Assembly: GCF_016595415.1 (NCBI RefSeq)
Contig: NZ_JAENIO010000045.1
Location: 1 to 33,014 of the forward strand
Source: Roseibacillus ishigakijimensis
GTDB taxonomy: Bacteria; Verrucomicrobiota; Verrucomicrobiia; Verrucomicrobiales; Akkermansiaceae
Reading direction: 5' to 3'
DNA: 33,014 nt
In this document: one piece after another, positions 1-7,249 of the stretch
How the letters are laid out: every line of letters starts with the position of its first letter
Position numbering within the stretch: position 1 is the stretch's first letter
Notes under the pieces: generated by a model
Told to the model about the DNA's origin: nothing
The model's database searches: none
Seen by the model: only the letters and a program-made list of their open reading frames with translations
Translations under genes and position numbers: made by a program

Positions 1-92
1 CTTTCATTTTATTTGGTTGGGTTTGGCGTTTTTCGCCGCTCCTCACCACCAAAATTATCGCTTAACCCCTGGCCCGATTTTCGGGGTCCACC

Positions 93-536
93 TCAGTCTG
101 GAGTTATTCTGGCCCAGGTTCTTCCAATCTTGCAGCCCCCTTTGAGTTCTATCTCTCTGACTTTGCTCGCAAGAGTGTCAACGCGTTCTCCATCTAGCCC
201 ACCTTGAGAAGATCTATTCTTCTTTTTACAATACCGCGGTCTTCTCAGAGCATCCACCTCCTCCTCTTTCTCTTCCGGGCTCAAGCAAAGTTCGGCTTTT
301 CTTTTCCCAGCCGCGTCGTTCTTTGCCTTTTTTAGCTTACTGCGCTCTAATTTCGCCTTTCTCTTACCGCGTGCCTTTCCCGCTCCCCTTCTCCTATTTT
401 CCTCTGCTTGAGCGACCTTACATTTCTTTTCTGCCTTCTTCTCCTCCTCTTTTGCTGCAAGCCGTTCTAAAGCAACCTGCACCTTATGGTCATCGGGCTT
501 GTTGCTCTCTTGTCTTGTATCAGTGCGCCCCTTCAT
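93..536 (-). CDS. Doubtful Lys/Arg/Glu-rich hypothetical protein
   Basis: An open frame of 147 codons encodes a very charged protein. Its first ~100 residues are almost only Lys, Arg, Glu and Ala (runs such as AAKEEEKKAEKK), which would form a long charged helix or coiled coil, and a short less biased tail follows. I recognise no family. The composition could be a by-product of the pyrimidine-rich plus strand here (many cttct/ctcct runs), so coding is uncertain. The frame lies in a lower-GC stretch downstream of the tRNA-Ser gene and reads in the same direction as the tRNA. If real, it would be cargo of an integrated element; if not, it is noise in a non-coding accessory region. The rest of 1-707 holds no other credible gene. 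Confidence 0.25.
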   Translation of the reverse strand: MKGRTDTRQESNKPDDHKVQVALERLAAKEEEKKAEKKCKVAQAEENRRRGAGKARGKRKAKLERSKLKKAKNDAAGKRKAELCLSPEEKEEEVDALRRPRYCKKKNRSSQGGLDGERVDTLASKVREIELKGGCKIGRTWARITPD

Positions 537-597
537 CCGCTCTCAAAATACCTCGTTTCCTGAGAAGCGCAAAATGTGAACGAACCATTTTACCCAC

Positions 598-648
598 TGG
601 CGAATCATGGCGAATCCGCGTGGACACAGTGTCACTTTTAGTGTCACT
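598..648. repeat. Tandem short repeats beside tRNA-Ser
   Basis: Two kinds of close repeats are visible. TGGCGAATC occurs at 598-606 and again at 608-616. AGTGTCACT occurs at 628-636 and 640-648, and each copy is itself a palindrome (AGTG-T-CACT). They lie just beyond the 3' end of tRNA-Ser in non-coding, lower-GC DNA. Paired short repeats next to a tRNA 3' end can be recombinase or excisionase arm sites of an integrated element, but no integrase gene is visible here, so that role is inference. Confidence 0.45.
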
Positions 649-667
649 ACCGAACCTCGGCAAAAAG

Positions 668-700
668 AAAACGCCGCAATCAAATTGATTACAGCGTTTT
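668..700 (-). terminator. Putative intrinsic terminator of tRNA-Ser
   Basis: Read on the minus strand just after the tRNA, AAAACGC (700-694) pairs with GCGTTTT (674-668). The inside is a second inverted repeat (AATCAAATTGATT on the plus strand). A T-rich stretch (CTTTTTG) follows on the minus strand. The stem is AT-rich, so the terminator is plausible but not strong. Confidence 0.5.
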
Positions 701-710
701 AGGGAAGTGG

Positions 711-798
711 CGGACCGGGAGGGATTCGAACCCTCGATACCCTTTTGGAGTATACTCCCTTAGCAGGGGAGCGCTTTCGACCACTCAGCCACCGGTCC
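711..798 (-). tRNA. tRNA-Ser (anticodon GCU)
   Basis: The acceptor arms GGACCGG (798-792) and CCGGTCC (718-712) pair perfectly, with G as discriminator. The anticodon stem CTCCC/GGGAG encloses the loop CTGCTAA, giving anticodon GCU, which reads AGC/AGU serine codons. A long variable arm (TATACTCC...GGGTAT) and the T-arm GGTTCGAATCC fit a class II serine tRNA. The 3' CCA is encoded (710-708). It decodes serine at the ribosome. The DNA immediately 3' of it (below 708) is lower in GC and gene-poor, as expected if this tRNA has served as an integration target. Confidence 0.97.
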
Positions 799-817
799 AG
801 TCGTTGAGGGGAGGGGG

Positions 818-846
818 AGAAAATCAGAATTTGCCGACCCCGTCAA
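818..846 (-). promoter_or_regulatory. Possible promoter of tRNA-Ser
   Basis: On the minus strand, TTGACG (846-841) matches a sigma-70 type -35 box. After a 17-base spacer comes TTTTCT (823-818), a poor -10 box. This places a start about 10-15 bases before the tRNA 5' end at 798. The -35 is convincing; the -10 is not. Confidence 0.4.
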
Positions 847-954
847 CCTCTGGAGGGAATTTCTTGTGGAAAAATTGCCCTCCTTCGCAAAGCTCCCCCT
901 TTCCCCTCTTTTTTCCCCTCGAAAATTCCCCCTGCGGCGCTCTGGGCAATCGGC

Positions 955-1407
955 ATGGGACGCGCTAGCATGACGGCCAGCATGTCTCTCGAAGTTTCCA
1001 CCCCGGCCCTGCTCTTTCCCGCCATCAGCCTGCTTTTTCTCTCTTACACCAACCGCTTCCTCCACCTCTCCGCGCTGGTGCGCACGCTGCACTCGAGCTG
1101 GAAAAGGGACCACGATGAGCTCCTCGCCATCCAGATTGACAATCTCCGCCGCCGTCTCGTGCTCATCCGGCTCATGCAATTGTTCGGAGCCATTAGCCTG
1201 CTCCTCTGCGTGCTCGCAATGCTGACCATTATTGCGGAATGGCCACTGGTGGGTTTGCTCGCCTTTGCCACCGCTCTCATTTTGATGGCTCTCTCTCTGC
1301 TCTGTCTCATTCGGGAAATCATGATGAGTGGAGGAGCCTTGGAGATTCTTCTCAAAGCGATGGAAGGAGAACGGGAAGAGGTGCCCCCAAGGAAGGAGAG
1401 CCATTGA
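955..1407 (+). CDS. DUF2721 family membrane protein
   Basis: This 150-residue protein matches the DUF2721 pattern, a small bacterial inner-membrane family of unknown function. The typical opening is visible (TPALLFPAISLLFLSYTNRF, about residues 17-36), which forms the first membrane segment. A short basic loop (HSSWKRDHDELLAIQ) follows, then two further hydrophobic segments around residues 72-92 and 97-118. The tail is polar. Three in-frame ATGs (955, 970, 982) are possible starts; the family usually begins close to the SLEVSTPALL part, so 970 or 982 may be the real start. It is a single gene, divergent from tRNA-Ser, and ends at a bidirectional terminator shared with rpmJ. No function can be inferred beyond a membrane location. 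Confidence 0.8.
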   Translation: MGRASMTASMSLEVSTPALLFPAISLLFLSYTNRFLHLSALVRTLHSSWKRDHDELLAIQIDNLRRRLVLIRLMQLFGAISLLLCVLAMLTIIAEWPLVGLLAFATALILMALSLLCLIREIMMSGGALEILLKAMEGEREEVPPRKESH

Positions 1408-1443
1408 GAATCTCTTGGGCGGAGGCGGAGAGATCCGGGCACG

Positions 1444-1474
1444 AAAAAAGCGACCGCGAGGGTCGCTTCTTTTT
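1444..1474. terminator. Bidirectional intrinsic terminator
   Basis: AAGCGACC (1448-1455) pairs perfectly with GGTCGCTT (1461-1468) around a 5-base GCGAG loop. It is flanked by an A-run on the left and a T-run on the right. Read on the minus strand it ends rpmJ with six T's; read on the plus strand it ends the DUF2721 gene. It lies between these two convergent genes. Confidence 0.9.
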
Positions 1475-1513
1475 CGAGAGTGAAATCCCGACGCCGCATG
1501 CGCCGGGCGCGCC

Positions 1514-1678
1514 TTACTTGACGCCCTTCTTCGAAAGCTTGGTGCCTTTGGTGGTCCCTTGGCGAGCTTTGAACTTGGGGTCAGTTTTGTTGATCACGTA
1601 GAGGGTGCCCTTGCGTTTCACAACCTGACATCCTGCGTGACGGCGCTTCATTGAAGCCAAAGAACTCAAAACTTTCAT
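1514..1678 (-). CDS. rpmJ: 50S ribosomal protein L36, Cys-poor type
   Basis: The 54-residue product begins [20 protein letters not shown] and continues [20 protein letters not shown], the pattern of ribosomal protein L36 (bL36), a small protein of the large subunit. It keeps only one cysteine (C17), whereas the canonical zinc form has three Cys and one His. It also carries a ~14-residue basic tail ([13 protein letters not shown]) beyond the usual 37-38 residues. Both features fit the zinc-independent (C-minus) L36 paralogue; in organisms with both forms, the C-minus form is commonly made under zinc shortage. It lies 81 bases downstream of aat on the same strand and ends at a strong terminator. 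No clear Shine-Dalgarno is seen. Confidence 0.93.
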   Translation of the reverse strand: MKVLSSLASMKRRHAGCQVVKRKGTLYVINKTDPKFKARQGTTKGTKLSKKGVK

Positions 1679-1759
1679 AAGATTTTCCGGTGAGGGAGGC
1701 GGAGACTACGTCTCTTTGCCGGGGTGTAAAGGGAAAACCTCGAAAAAGACCGGATTTCT

Positions 1760-2341
1760 TCAACGAAAAGGAACTTCGGTGGCTTCATCGGCGATCGCTT
1801 CCCGCAGGAGTTCCTTGTAGACCCCGCGGGGAACTTCGTAGCCACCAAATTGCCGCAGGTGCTCGGTCATCCACTGGGTATCGAGCAAAGTCATCCCCTC
1901 CTCCCGCATCCATTCTACCAGAGCCACGAGAGCGATTTTACTGGCATCGACCTTGCGGCTGAACATGGATTCGCCGAAAAAGGCGCGACCGATGCGCACC
2001 CCGTAGAGCCCGCCTTGCAGGCCCTCTTCGTCCCAACATTCAAAGGAATGGGCGAAGCCGAGGTCGAAGAGTTCACCGTAACTCGCCACGATGACTTCAT
2101 CAATCCAGGTCTCCTCGCGGCTGGCACATCCCTCCATGGTGGCTTGGAAGGCGGTATCGCGCCGGACCTCGTAGGGTTCTTTGCGAAGAGCCTTGCGCAA
2201 GCCCCGGGGGATGTGAAAGCGTTCGTCCACTGGAATGAGGCCCCGCTTCTCAGGCGAGAACCAAAAAATTTCGCCCTCTTCGGCCATAGGAAAAACTCCT
2301 TCGGCGTAGGCTCCGAGTAAAATGTCAGCTGGAATGCGCAC
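1760..2341 (-). CDS. aat: Leucyl/phenylalanyl-tRNA--protein transferase
   Basis: Aat moves Leu or Phe from aminoacyl-tRNA to the N-terminus of proteins that start with Lys or Arg, marking them for ClpS/ClpAP degradation (N-degron pathway, cytoplasm). The 193-residue product shows the family signature: GAYAEGVFPMAE near the N-terminus, IFWFSPEKRGLIP, a long central block with TWIDE, HSFECWDEEGLQGGLYGVRIG and FFGESMFS, and a C-terminal LLDTQWMTEHLRQFGG. Its length is close to short family members. The start is a GTG at 2341; an in-frame stop lies 18 bases upstream and no ATG fits better. It is divergent from yceD with only 51 bases between them and is followed by rpmJ. Confidence 0.95.
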   Translation of the reverse strand: MRIPADILLGAYAEGVFPMAEEGEIFWFSPEKRGLIPVDERFHIPRGLRKALRKEPYEVRRDTAFQATMEGCASREETWIDEVIVASYGELFDLGFAHSFECWDEEGLQGGLYGVRIGRAFFGESMFSRKVDASKIALVALVEWMREEGMTLLDTQWMTEHLRQFGGYEVPRGVYKELLREAIADEATEVPFR

Positions 2342-2380
2342 CTCGACTTCATTTCAATACCCAAAGACCATTTTTCAATC

Positions 2381-2386
2381 TACAAT
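2381..2386 (+). promoter_or_regulatory. Possible -10 box before yceD
   Basis: TACAAT lies only 6 bases before the yceD ATG at 2393, in the 51-base divergent gap between aat and yceD. No Shine-Dalgarno is visible before that ATG. If this is the -10 box, transcription would start at or near the ATG and the mRNA would be leaderless. I see no good -35 box, so this is tentative. Confidence 0.3.
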
Positions 2387-2392
2387 CTTCTC

Positions 2393-2887
2393 ATGAACAA
2401 ACTGATTATCGATCTCGGCACTCTTCCCGAGGAAGGGAAGCAGATGAGCGGCGAGCTGGAGGCCACCCTTTTCGATCTCGGCCCCCGCGATCCCCAGCCG
2501 AAGGGACCTCTTTCCTATGACCTTTGGATCCAGCGCTTTGAAGGCGAAATTTTGCTACAAGGCTCCCTCTCCTGTCCCTTTGAGTTCGAGTGCGTGCGCA
2601 CCCTGCACCCCTTCATCAAGACCATTCGCTTGCCCAAGGCTGCCCTCTCTCTGGAGATTGGAAATTTCGGGGAAGTGGACGCCACCGAGGCCCTGCGGGA
2701 GGAGCTTCTTCTCGAGGTTCCCAACCATCCCACCTGCGATATTGCGGACACTCCGCAGGACTGTGAGATCGATTCCCGTTATTTAGCAGTGGACAACCCC
2801 CAGTCCGATAGTGTAAACCCCGCGCCCCCCGAGGCGGGGGACAGTCGCTGGTCGGCTCTCGACGCCCTGGACTCGGACCAATCTTAA
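2393..2887 (+). CDS. yceD: YceD/DUF177 family protein
   Basis: The 164-residue product fits the YceD (DUF177) family, widely found directly upstream of rpmF and linked to 23S rRNA and large-subunit maturation. Visible family features are the N-terminal LIIDLGTLPEEGKQMSGELE, a central strand with the Cys pair (GSLSCPFEFECVRTL, about residues 58-72) and the acidic stretch LREELLLEVPNHPTCD. The C-terminus is Pro/Asp/Ser-rich (PQSDSVNPAPPEAGDS) and looks disordered. Its position 14 bases before rpmF is strong support. It is the first gene of the yceD-rpmF-plsX-hisI series. Confidence 0.88.
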   Translation: MNKLIIDLGTLPEEGKQMSGELEATLFDLGPRDPQPKGPLSYDLWIQRFEGEILLQGSLSCPFEFECVRTLHPFIKTIRLPKAALSLEIGNFGEVDATEALREELLLEVPNHPTCDIADTPQDCEIDSRYLAVDNPQSDSVNPAPPEAGDSRWSALDALDSDQS

Positions 2888-2901
2888 CCATTTCCTGAAT
2901 T

Positions 2902-3084
2902 ATGGCATCTCCAAAACGCAGAACCTCCAAGATGAAGCAGAAGATGCGCCGTGGTGCGAACCGCTGGCGCAAGCCCCTGCTCAAGGAGTGCCCCGAGTGC
3001 GGCAGCCGGGTCCCCGGACACATTGCTTGCCCCTCCTGCGGCACTTACCGCGAACGTCAAGTCCTCGACGTCGACGTGGTGTAA
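2902..3084 (+). CDS. rpmF: 50S ribosomal protein L32
   Basis: The 60-residue protein starts ASPKRRTSKMKQKMRRG after Met, the bL32 signature. It has a complete four-cysteine zinc knuckle: C30 and C33 (CPEC) and C43 and C46 (CPSC). L32 binds the large ribosomal subunit near the exit-tunnel end of 23S rRNA. It directly follows yceD, as in most bacteria, and is followed by a strong terminator before plsX. It is the zinc-binding form, unlike the Cys-poor L36 at 1514-1678. Confidence 0.97.
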   Translation: MASPKRRTSKMKQKMRRGANRWRKPLLKECPECGSRVPGHIACPSCGTYRERQVLDVDVV

Positions 3085-3124
3085 CTTTTTCTTTCGACGA
3101 AAGCACCTTTGACCGATTTTATGG

Positions 3125-3153
3125 ACGGCGACGGCATTCCCGTCGCCGTTTTT
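3125..3153 (+). terminator. Intrinsic terminator after rpmF
   Basis: A perfect 10-bp stem, ACGGCGACGG (3125-3134) with CCGTCGCCGT (3140-3149), closes a 5-base CATTC loop and runs into a five-T tract (3149-3153). It lies between rpmF and plsX, so it probably ends or attenuates the yceD-rpmF transcript before plsX. Confidence 0.88.
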
Positions 3154-3190
3154 GCATGTTTTTCCTCCACCCCCTACCCTTGACCGGACA

Positions 3191-4261
3191 ATGATTATCG
3201 CACTGGATGCCATGGGCGGCGACAATGCCCCCGAGGTCAACGTCATCGGGGCTCGCGACGCGCTAGCCCTTTACCCGCAGATTGAGCAGATCATCCTCGT
3301 CGGCGATGAGGAAGTGCTGCGGGCGAGCTGTGCTCAGCATGGCTTGAGCGGAGACCGCCACCGCATCGAGCATGCCCCGGAGGTGGTGGAAATGCATGAA
3401 TCGGGGGCCAAGGCAGTCCGCCGCAAGCGCCAGAGTTCCATTTCAGTCGCCAACGACCTCGTCAAGCAAGGCCAAGCCCATGCCGTGGTCTCGGCAGGCA
3501 ATACGGGCGCGGCGGTGGCTGCGGCGACCATCAAGCTCCGCCTGCTCAAAGGAGTGGATCGGGCGGGCATCGCCTCCCCCATCCCCAACGAGCACGGCAC
3601 CTGCAACATCCTCGACGCCGGGGCCAATCCCGAGGCCAAGGCCAAGCACTTGGCCACCTATGCGGTGATGGGCTCGGTCTACGCCCACAACGTGCTGGGG
3701 GTGCAACGCCCGGTGGTGGGCATCATGTCCAATGGTGAAGAAGAGGAGAAGGGCACGACCCTGACCAAGGAGGCCCTCGTCCTTCTCCGCCACATGGTGG
3801 AGTCCGGCCGTGCCAATTTCGACTTCCGCGGCAATGTGGAAGGGCACGACCTTTTCGAGACCCGTCTCGATGTCTGTCTTTGCGACGGCTTCACCGGCAA
3901 TGTCGTTCTCAAATCCTGCGAAGCAACCGCCAAGGCCATGTCCAAGTGGCTCAAGAAGGAGTTCAAACGCAACCCCTTCCGCGTCCTTGGGGCCCTCCTC
4001 TCCAAGGGGGCCTTTGGGAATGTCAAAGAGCGCACCAACTACGAGACCTACGGGGGCTCCCCCCTCCTGGGTGTGCGCGGCACGGTCATCATTTCCCACG
4101 GCTCCTCCACCTCCCTGGCCATCCGCAATGCCCTGCACATGGCGGCCAAAGCAGTGGTCAACGAAGTCAATCACGAGATTGAGGCCGCTCTCCATGCCCT
4201 CACCCTTCCTCCAGCCAAAAGCAAAATTTCTCCCGAGAACAAGCCACCATCCAATTCCTGA
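3191..4261 (+). CDS. plsX: Phosphate acyltransferase PlsX
   Basis: PlsX makes acyl-phosphate from acyl-ACP and phosphate, the first step of phosphatidic acid synthesis with PlsY/PlsC; it is a peripheral membrane enzyme. The 356-residue product has the signature DAMGGD (6-11), the loop SAGNTGA (about 101-107), NILDAGAN, and the CDGFTGNVVLKS block beginning at C231, then the C-terminal YGGSPLLGVRG. The start is set at 3191 because the family begins MIIALDAMGG; an in-frame ATG at 3152 lies within the rpmF terminator and is rejected. The last ~20 residues are a polar tail. Its stop codon overlaps the start of hisI (TGATG), so the two are probably translationally coupled. The common partner fabH is absent here. 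Confidence 0.96.
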   Translation: MIIALDAMGGDNAPEVNVIGARDALALYPQIEQIILVGDEEVLRASCAQHGLSGDRHRIEHAPEVVEMHESGAKAVRRKRQSSISVANDLVKQGQAHAVVSAGNTGAAVAAATIKLRLLKGVDRAGIASPIPNEHGTCNILDAGANPEAKAKHLATYAVMGSVYAHNVLGVQRPVVGIMSNGEEEEKGTTLTKEALVLLRHMVESGRANFDFRGNVEGHDLFETRLDVCLCDGFTGNVVLKSCEATAKAMSKWLKKEFKRNPFRVLGALLSKGAFGNVKERTNYETYGGSPLLGVRGTVIISHGSSTSLAIRNALHMAAKAVVNEVNHEIEAALHALTLPPAKSKISPENKPPSNS

Positions 4262-4650
4262 TGTTTTCCGAACGCACCGACAAAGACGCCATCGAGAACG
4301 GGCTCACTTTCATGCCCAAATTTGACGAAAACGGGCTCATTCCAGCCATGGCCATCGACGCCAAGAGCAAGGAGCCCCTCATGCTGGCCTACATGAATGC
4401 CGAGTCCCTGGCCCTGACTTTGGAAAAACAAGAGGCCGTCTATTACTCCCGCAGCCGCCAGACCCTGTGGCACAAGGGCGCCACCTCCGGAGAGTTCCAA
4501 AAAATCATCGCCATCCGCACCGATTGCGATCAGGACGCGCTCATCCTCGAAGTCGAGCAAATGGGCGGGGGCTGCTGCCACACCAAACGTCCCAGCTGCT
4601 TCTACCGCGAAGTGAGCGCCGACCAGTCCCTCACCTTCCGCGGGGCCTGA
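4261..4650 (+). CDS. hisI: Phosphoribosyl-AMP cyclohydrolase
   Basis: HisI opens the purine ring of phosphoribosyl-AMP, the third step of histidine synthesis. The 129-residue protein is a stand-alone cyclohydrolase, without the HisE pyrophosphohydrolase half. It shows the full signature: PLMLAYMN, YYSRSRQTLWHKGATSGE, the metal motif DCDQDALIL, and the zinc ligands in GGGCCHTKRPSCFYR. It shares one base with the plsX stop, so ribosomes can re-initiate. No other his genes are in the window; a hisI next to plsX is an unusual pairing that may simply reflect operon shuffling. Confidence 0.96.
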   Translation: MFSERTDKDAIENGLTFMPKFDENGLIPAMAIDAKSKEPLMLAYMNAESLALTLEKQEAVYYSRSRQTLWHKGATSGEFQKIIAIRTDCDQDALILEVEQMGGGCCHTKRPSCFYREVSADQSLTFRGA

Positions 4651-4674
4651 AGCGGCCTGCTACTCCCCCCTGCC

Positions 4675-5343
4675 ATGCCCTCTCCGCCTCTTCGTTTCGA
4701 CTGCTCCCACTGTGGCATCATTTTGGAAGTGCCTCCGGAACAAGCTGGCGTGACCGGGCCATGCCCCTCCTGCGGGAAAGAAACCACCGCCCCGGCCCGG
4801 CCCACTCCTTTTTCGCCCCTGCCCCTGCCATCCCCTCCTCCTCCGCCCGCCCGGCCGCCAGCCAAGCGAGCCTTTCCGGAGGTCCCGAAAAAAGCGGCCG
4901 GAACAAAGGCCGCAATCTCCCAAACGGAGGCCAGTCTCCCACCGCAGCCCTCCGCGGTCCCAAGCTCCCGCGCAAAAACCCCACCGGCGAGGACTCCCCG
5001 AAAAATCGCCTCCCCGTCCGAAAATCCTCCGGTCCCACGGGCACGCGAAGAAAAATCCTCCCCTCCTCTAACGATCTCTCCGGCCCGCTACCCCTCGACG
5101 GCTTCGCGGCACCCGCTCACTAATTTTCTCTTCTCCTGCCTCGCCCTGCTCGTCGCAGCCGCTCTCGCCCTGCTCATCCTGGATTTGACTGGGCTGGTCT
5201 CCTTTGGCCGCATCAAGACCCTCTTCTCCCCGCCTGCCGCTGACAGCGACGAACTGGTCGTCCCCCGCATCGGCCCTCCCCCTTCACCCCCTCAAAAAGA
5301 CGAAACGCCCGAAGAGGAAGACTATCAACCACACTTCGAGTAA
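4675..5343 (+). CDS. Zinc-ribbon, Pro-rich, single-pass membrane protein
   Basis: No function is known. The N-terminus is a zinc ribbon with C10-x2-C13 and C30-x2-C33 (FDCSHC ... GPCPSC), of the kind that often begins planctomycete and verrucomicrobial proteins. Then comes ~110 residues rich in Pro, Ser, Ala and Lys (PLPLPSPPPPPARPP) that must be disordered. A hydrophobic segment at about residues 149-172 (FLFSCLALLVAAALALLILD) is a clear membrane anchor. The short tail is acidic and Pro-rich. The likely arrangement is a cytoplasmic zinc ribbon on a flexible linker with a small outside tail (inference). It starts 24 bases after hisI and may share its transcript. It overlaps the end of the convergent gene by 19 bases. 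Confidence 0.7.
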   Translation: MPSPPLRFDCSHCGIILEVPPEQAGVTGPCPSCGKETTAPARPTPFSPLPLPSPPPPPARPPAKRAFPEVPKKAAGTKAAISQTEASLPPQPSAVPSSRAKTPPARTPRKIASPSENPPVPRAREEKSSPPLTISPARYPSTASRHPLTNFLFSCLALLVAAALALLILDLTGLVSFGRIKTLFSPPAADSDELVVPRIGPPPSPPQKDETPEEEDYQPHFE

Positions 5344-5723
5344 TTTCCCTTTTGCAAGACCCCTCCCAGATGGCGGGTGAAAATGCGCAAGCCCTGCCCA
5401 AGCTCGCCCTCGGGCACCTCCTCCGGCCCTCCCAAGGACTGCGCCAACTCGGCGGCCCGCTCGAGGCACCACGCGGCGTAACGCGGGCAATGACGACTCT
5501 CCCGCGCCAAGGCACTGCGGTATTCCCGCCCGGCGGCCAAAAAGTCATTCAGCAATTCCTGCTGCCCCGATAACCCGGGGAGCGACGCGGCATGGCCTTC
5601 CGCAGCCTGAAGAACCCGCTCCAACAGAGCCGCCTGAAGCAGCCTGTCTTTCAACGAACTCGCCAGTTCGACAGAAGAAGGGGCGGAACCAGCAAGGGAA
5701 ACGGGGACCATGCTCGAATTCAT
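5325..5723 (-). CDS. Hypothetical helical protein
   Basis: I do not recognise this protein. With the ATG at 5723 it has 132 residues; a GTG at 5741 and an ATG at 5711 are alternatives. It is rich in Ala, Leu, Glu and Arg, and looks mostly alpha-helical (LKDRLLQAALLERVLQAAEG; CLERAAELAQSLGG). It has two Cys but no recognisable metal motif and no signal peptide or membrane segment. It is convergent with the zinc-ribbon gene and overlaps its 3' end by 19 bases. An AT-rich gap upstream provides room for a promoter. Coding is likely because the helical, balanced composition differs from the opposite frames, but the assignment is moderate. Confidence 0.55.
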   Translation of the reverse strand: MNSSMVPVSLAGSAPSSVELASSLKDRLLQAALLERVLQAAEGHAASLPGLSGQQELLNDFLAAGREYRSALARESRHCPRYAAWCLERAAELAQSLGGPEEVPEGELGQGLRIFTRHLGGVLQKGNYSKCG

Positions 5724-5741
5724 AAGCTCAAGAATAACCAC

Positions 5742-6074
5742 TTTTCCGGAAAATAAAATTTTTAAGTTTTACGAGCTAAATTCCAAAAAATCTCCCTCCG
5801 GTTTTCACCCGGCCCTCCAGTCTTCAGAAAGCACGGGAGAAGAAAAATCCACCTTTCGTCGCCCAGGCTCACATGCGGACCGAGAAGCACCTAGTCCACT
5901 CTTAAACAGGAGATAACGACTTTATCAGCTCCTTACAGAAAGGAAGCTTTGCTGCCGGACGACGAAGAAAGTTGAGCACTACCACCGTCCGTGACGAGGA
6001 AGGCGGGAAGTTTTGTCATACTCGGAAAATTATTTTAGAAAACTGAAACGAATTTCCACTTGGCCCGCGCGCAT
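5742..6074. other. Intergenic gap without visible gene
   Basis: This 333-base gap lies between the ends of mnmA (minus, right) and the start of the hypothetical gene at 5723 (minus, left). It is AT-rich compared with its surroundings, notably 5742-5790 (ataaaatttttaagtttta) and 6025-6050, and probably carries the promoter of the 5325-5723 gene. I see no confident terminator for mnmA, no repeat and no RNA gene. Confidence 0.5.
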
Positions 6075-7148
6075 TCAGTGGATTTCCTCAAAAACGCCTC
6101 CTCCGAGGAGCTGGCCTCCCTCGTAAAAGGCGCACACTTGGCCAGGGGTCAGTGCCCGTTGGGGCCTCTCGAATTGCAAGCGCACGCGGCCCTCGTCCTC
6201 CGCAGTGACCCGCACTCGCTCGGACTTGGCGCGATAGCGAGGCTGGGCCTCCAGGAATCCCTCGCGCGGCCCATTGAGCCAGGAAAGCGAGCCCACCACG
6301 CTTTCGCTGGAGAAGAGGCCGCTCCCTTTATCGTCTTCGTAAGCCACCACCAAGCGCTTGCTTTCCGGCTCCTTGCGCACCACCACGTAGGCCATCCCCT
6401 CACGGGGAGAGGCCACTCCATGGCCCTTGCGCTGCCCGAGGGTGAAGAGGTGCAGACCCCGGTGGGAGCCGAGGACTTGGCCGGACAAATCGACGATCTC
6501 GCCCGGGTCATCCTCCACGTAGTGAGTGAGAAAGTCGCTCATCTTGATATTGCCGATGAAGCAGATGCCCTGGCTGTCCTTCTTCTCCGCTGTAGGGAGT
6601 CCGAAGCGCCGGGCTTCCTCGCGCACACGGGTTTTGAGGAGCTCGCCCACCGGAAAGCGGGCTCGGGCCACTTGCTCCGGCTTCATCATGGCCAGGAAAT
6701 AGGACTGGTCCTTGTTCGGGTCCGCCCCCCGCAAGACCACCGCCGAACCATCGGCAAGCTCGCGACGCCGGGCGTAGTGCCCCGTGCCCACGGCCTCGAA
6801 GCCCTGGGAAAGGGCATAGTCGAGAAAGACCCCGAACTTCATCTCGCGGTTGCAAAAGACATCCGGATTGGGAGTGATGCCCTCGCGGTAGCCCGCCAAG
6901 AGGTAGTCCACGATGCGCTCGCGGTAATGATCGACGAGGTCGACCACCCGGAATTCGATACCCAGATGCTTGGCCACGGCGTGGGCATCCTCCACGTCCT
7001 GCTCCCAGGGACAGTCACCCTTGATGCCCTCGTCATTGATCCAGTTTTTCATATAACCGCCCACCACTTCGTGGCCCTGCTCCAGAAGCAAAGCCGCTGC
7101 CACCGAGGAATCCACTCCCCCCGAAAGACCAACCATCACGCGTGCCAT
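6075..7148 (-). CDS. mnmA: tRNA-specific 2-thiouridylase MnmA
   Basis: MnmA adds sulfur to U34 of tRNA Lys, Glu and Gln, receiving persulfide sulfur from the IscS/Tus or related relay. The 357-residue product has the ATP-pyrophosphatase P-loop GLSGGVDSS (about 7-15), the two catalytic cysteines C99 (NPDVFCNREMKFG) and C196 (DSQGICFIG), and KDQSYFL. The C-terminal beta domain ends with the GQVCAFYEG motif. The start is set at 7148 (MARVMVGLSGG); an in-frame ATG at 7181 would add 11 residues with no family match. It is divergent from the membrane-protein gene starting at 7250, with about 100 bases between. Confidence 0.96.
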   Translation of the reverse strand: MARVMVGLSGGVDSSVAAALLLEQGHEVVGGYMKNWINDEGIKGDCPWEQDVEDAHAVAKHLGIEFRVVDLVDHYRERIVDYLLAGYREGITPNPDVFCNREMKFGVFLDYALSQGFEAVGTGHYARRRELADGSAVVLRGADPNKDQSYFLAMMKPEQVARARFPVGELLKTRVREEARRFGLPTAEKKDSQGICFIGNIKMSDFLTHYVEDDPGEIVDLSGQVLGSHRGLHLFTLGQRKGHGVASPREGMAYVVVRKEPESKRLVVAYEDDKGSGLFSSESVVGSLSWLNGPREGFLEAQPRYRAKSERVRVTAEDEGRVRLQFERPQRALTPGQVCAFYEGGQLLGGGVFEEIH

Positions 7149-7249
7149 GGCGGGACCATAAGGCCTTTCCCAAAAAGGCAAATGCCAAATCGCAAACAGC
7201 CCGCCATCCCGACTTGCCTGCAGCGGAATCCACTCCTAAAAGGCCCCTC

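Noticed and set aside
598-648. CRISPR-like short repeats
   Set aside because: The repeats are only 9 bases, occur twice each and have no spacers of regular length.
13-688. Plus-strand frames at the left edge (13-207, 323-688)
   Set aside because: Composition is Ser/Pro/Leu from pyrimidine-rich DNA, with no start signal or family; they overlap an equally doubtful minus frame.
3152-3190. Earlier ATG for plsX
   Set aside because: It lies at the terminator T-tract and adds residues absent from PlsX; ATG 3191 gives MIIALDAMGGD.
7161-7179. Small hairpin GCCTTT-AAAGGC upstream of the 7250 gene
   Set aside because: Only a 6-bp stem with no T-tract in a useful place; too weak to call as terminator or regulator.
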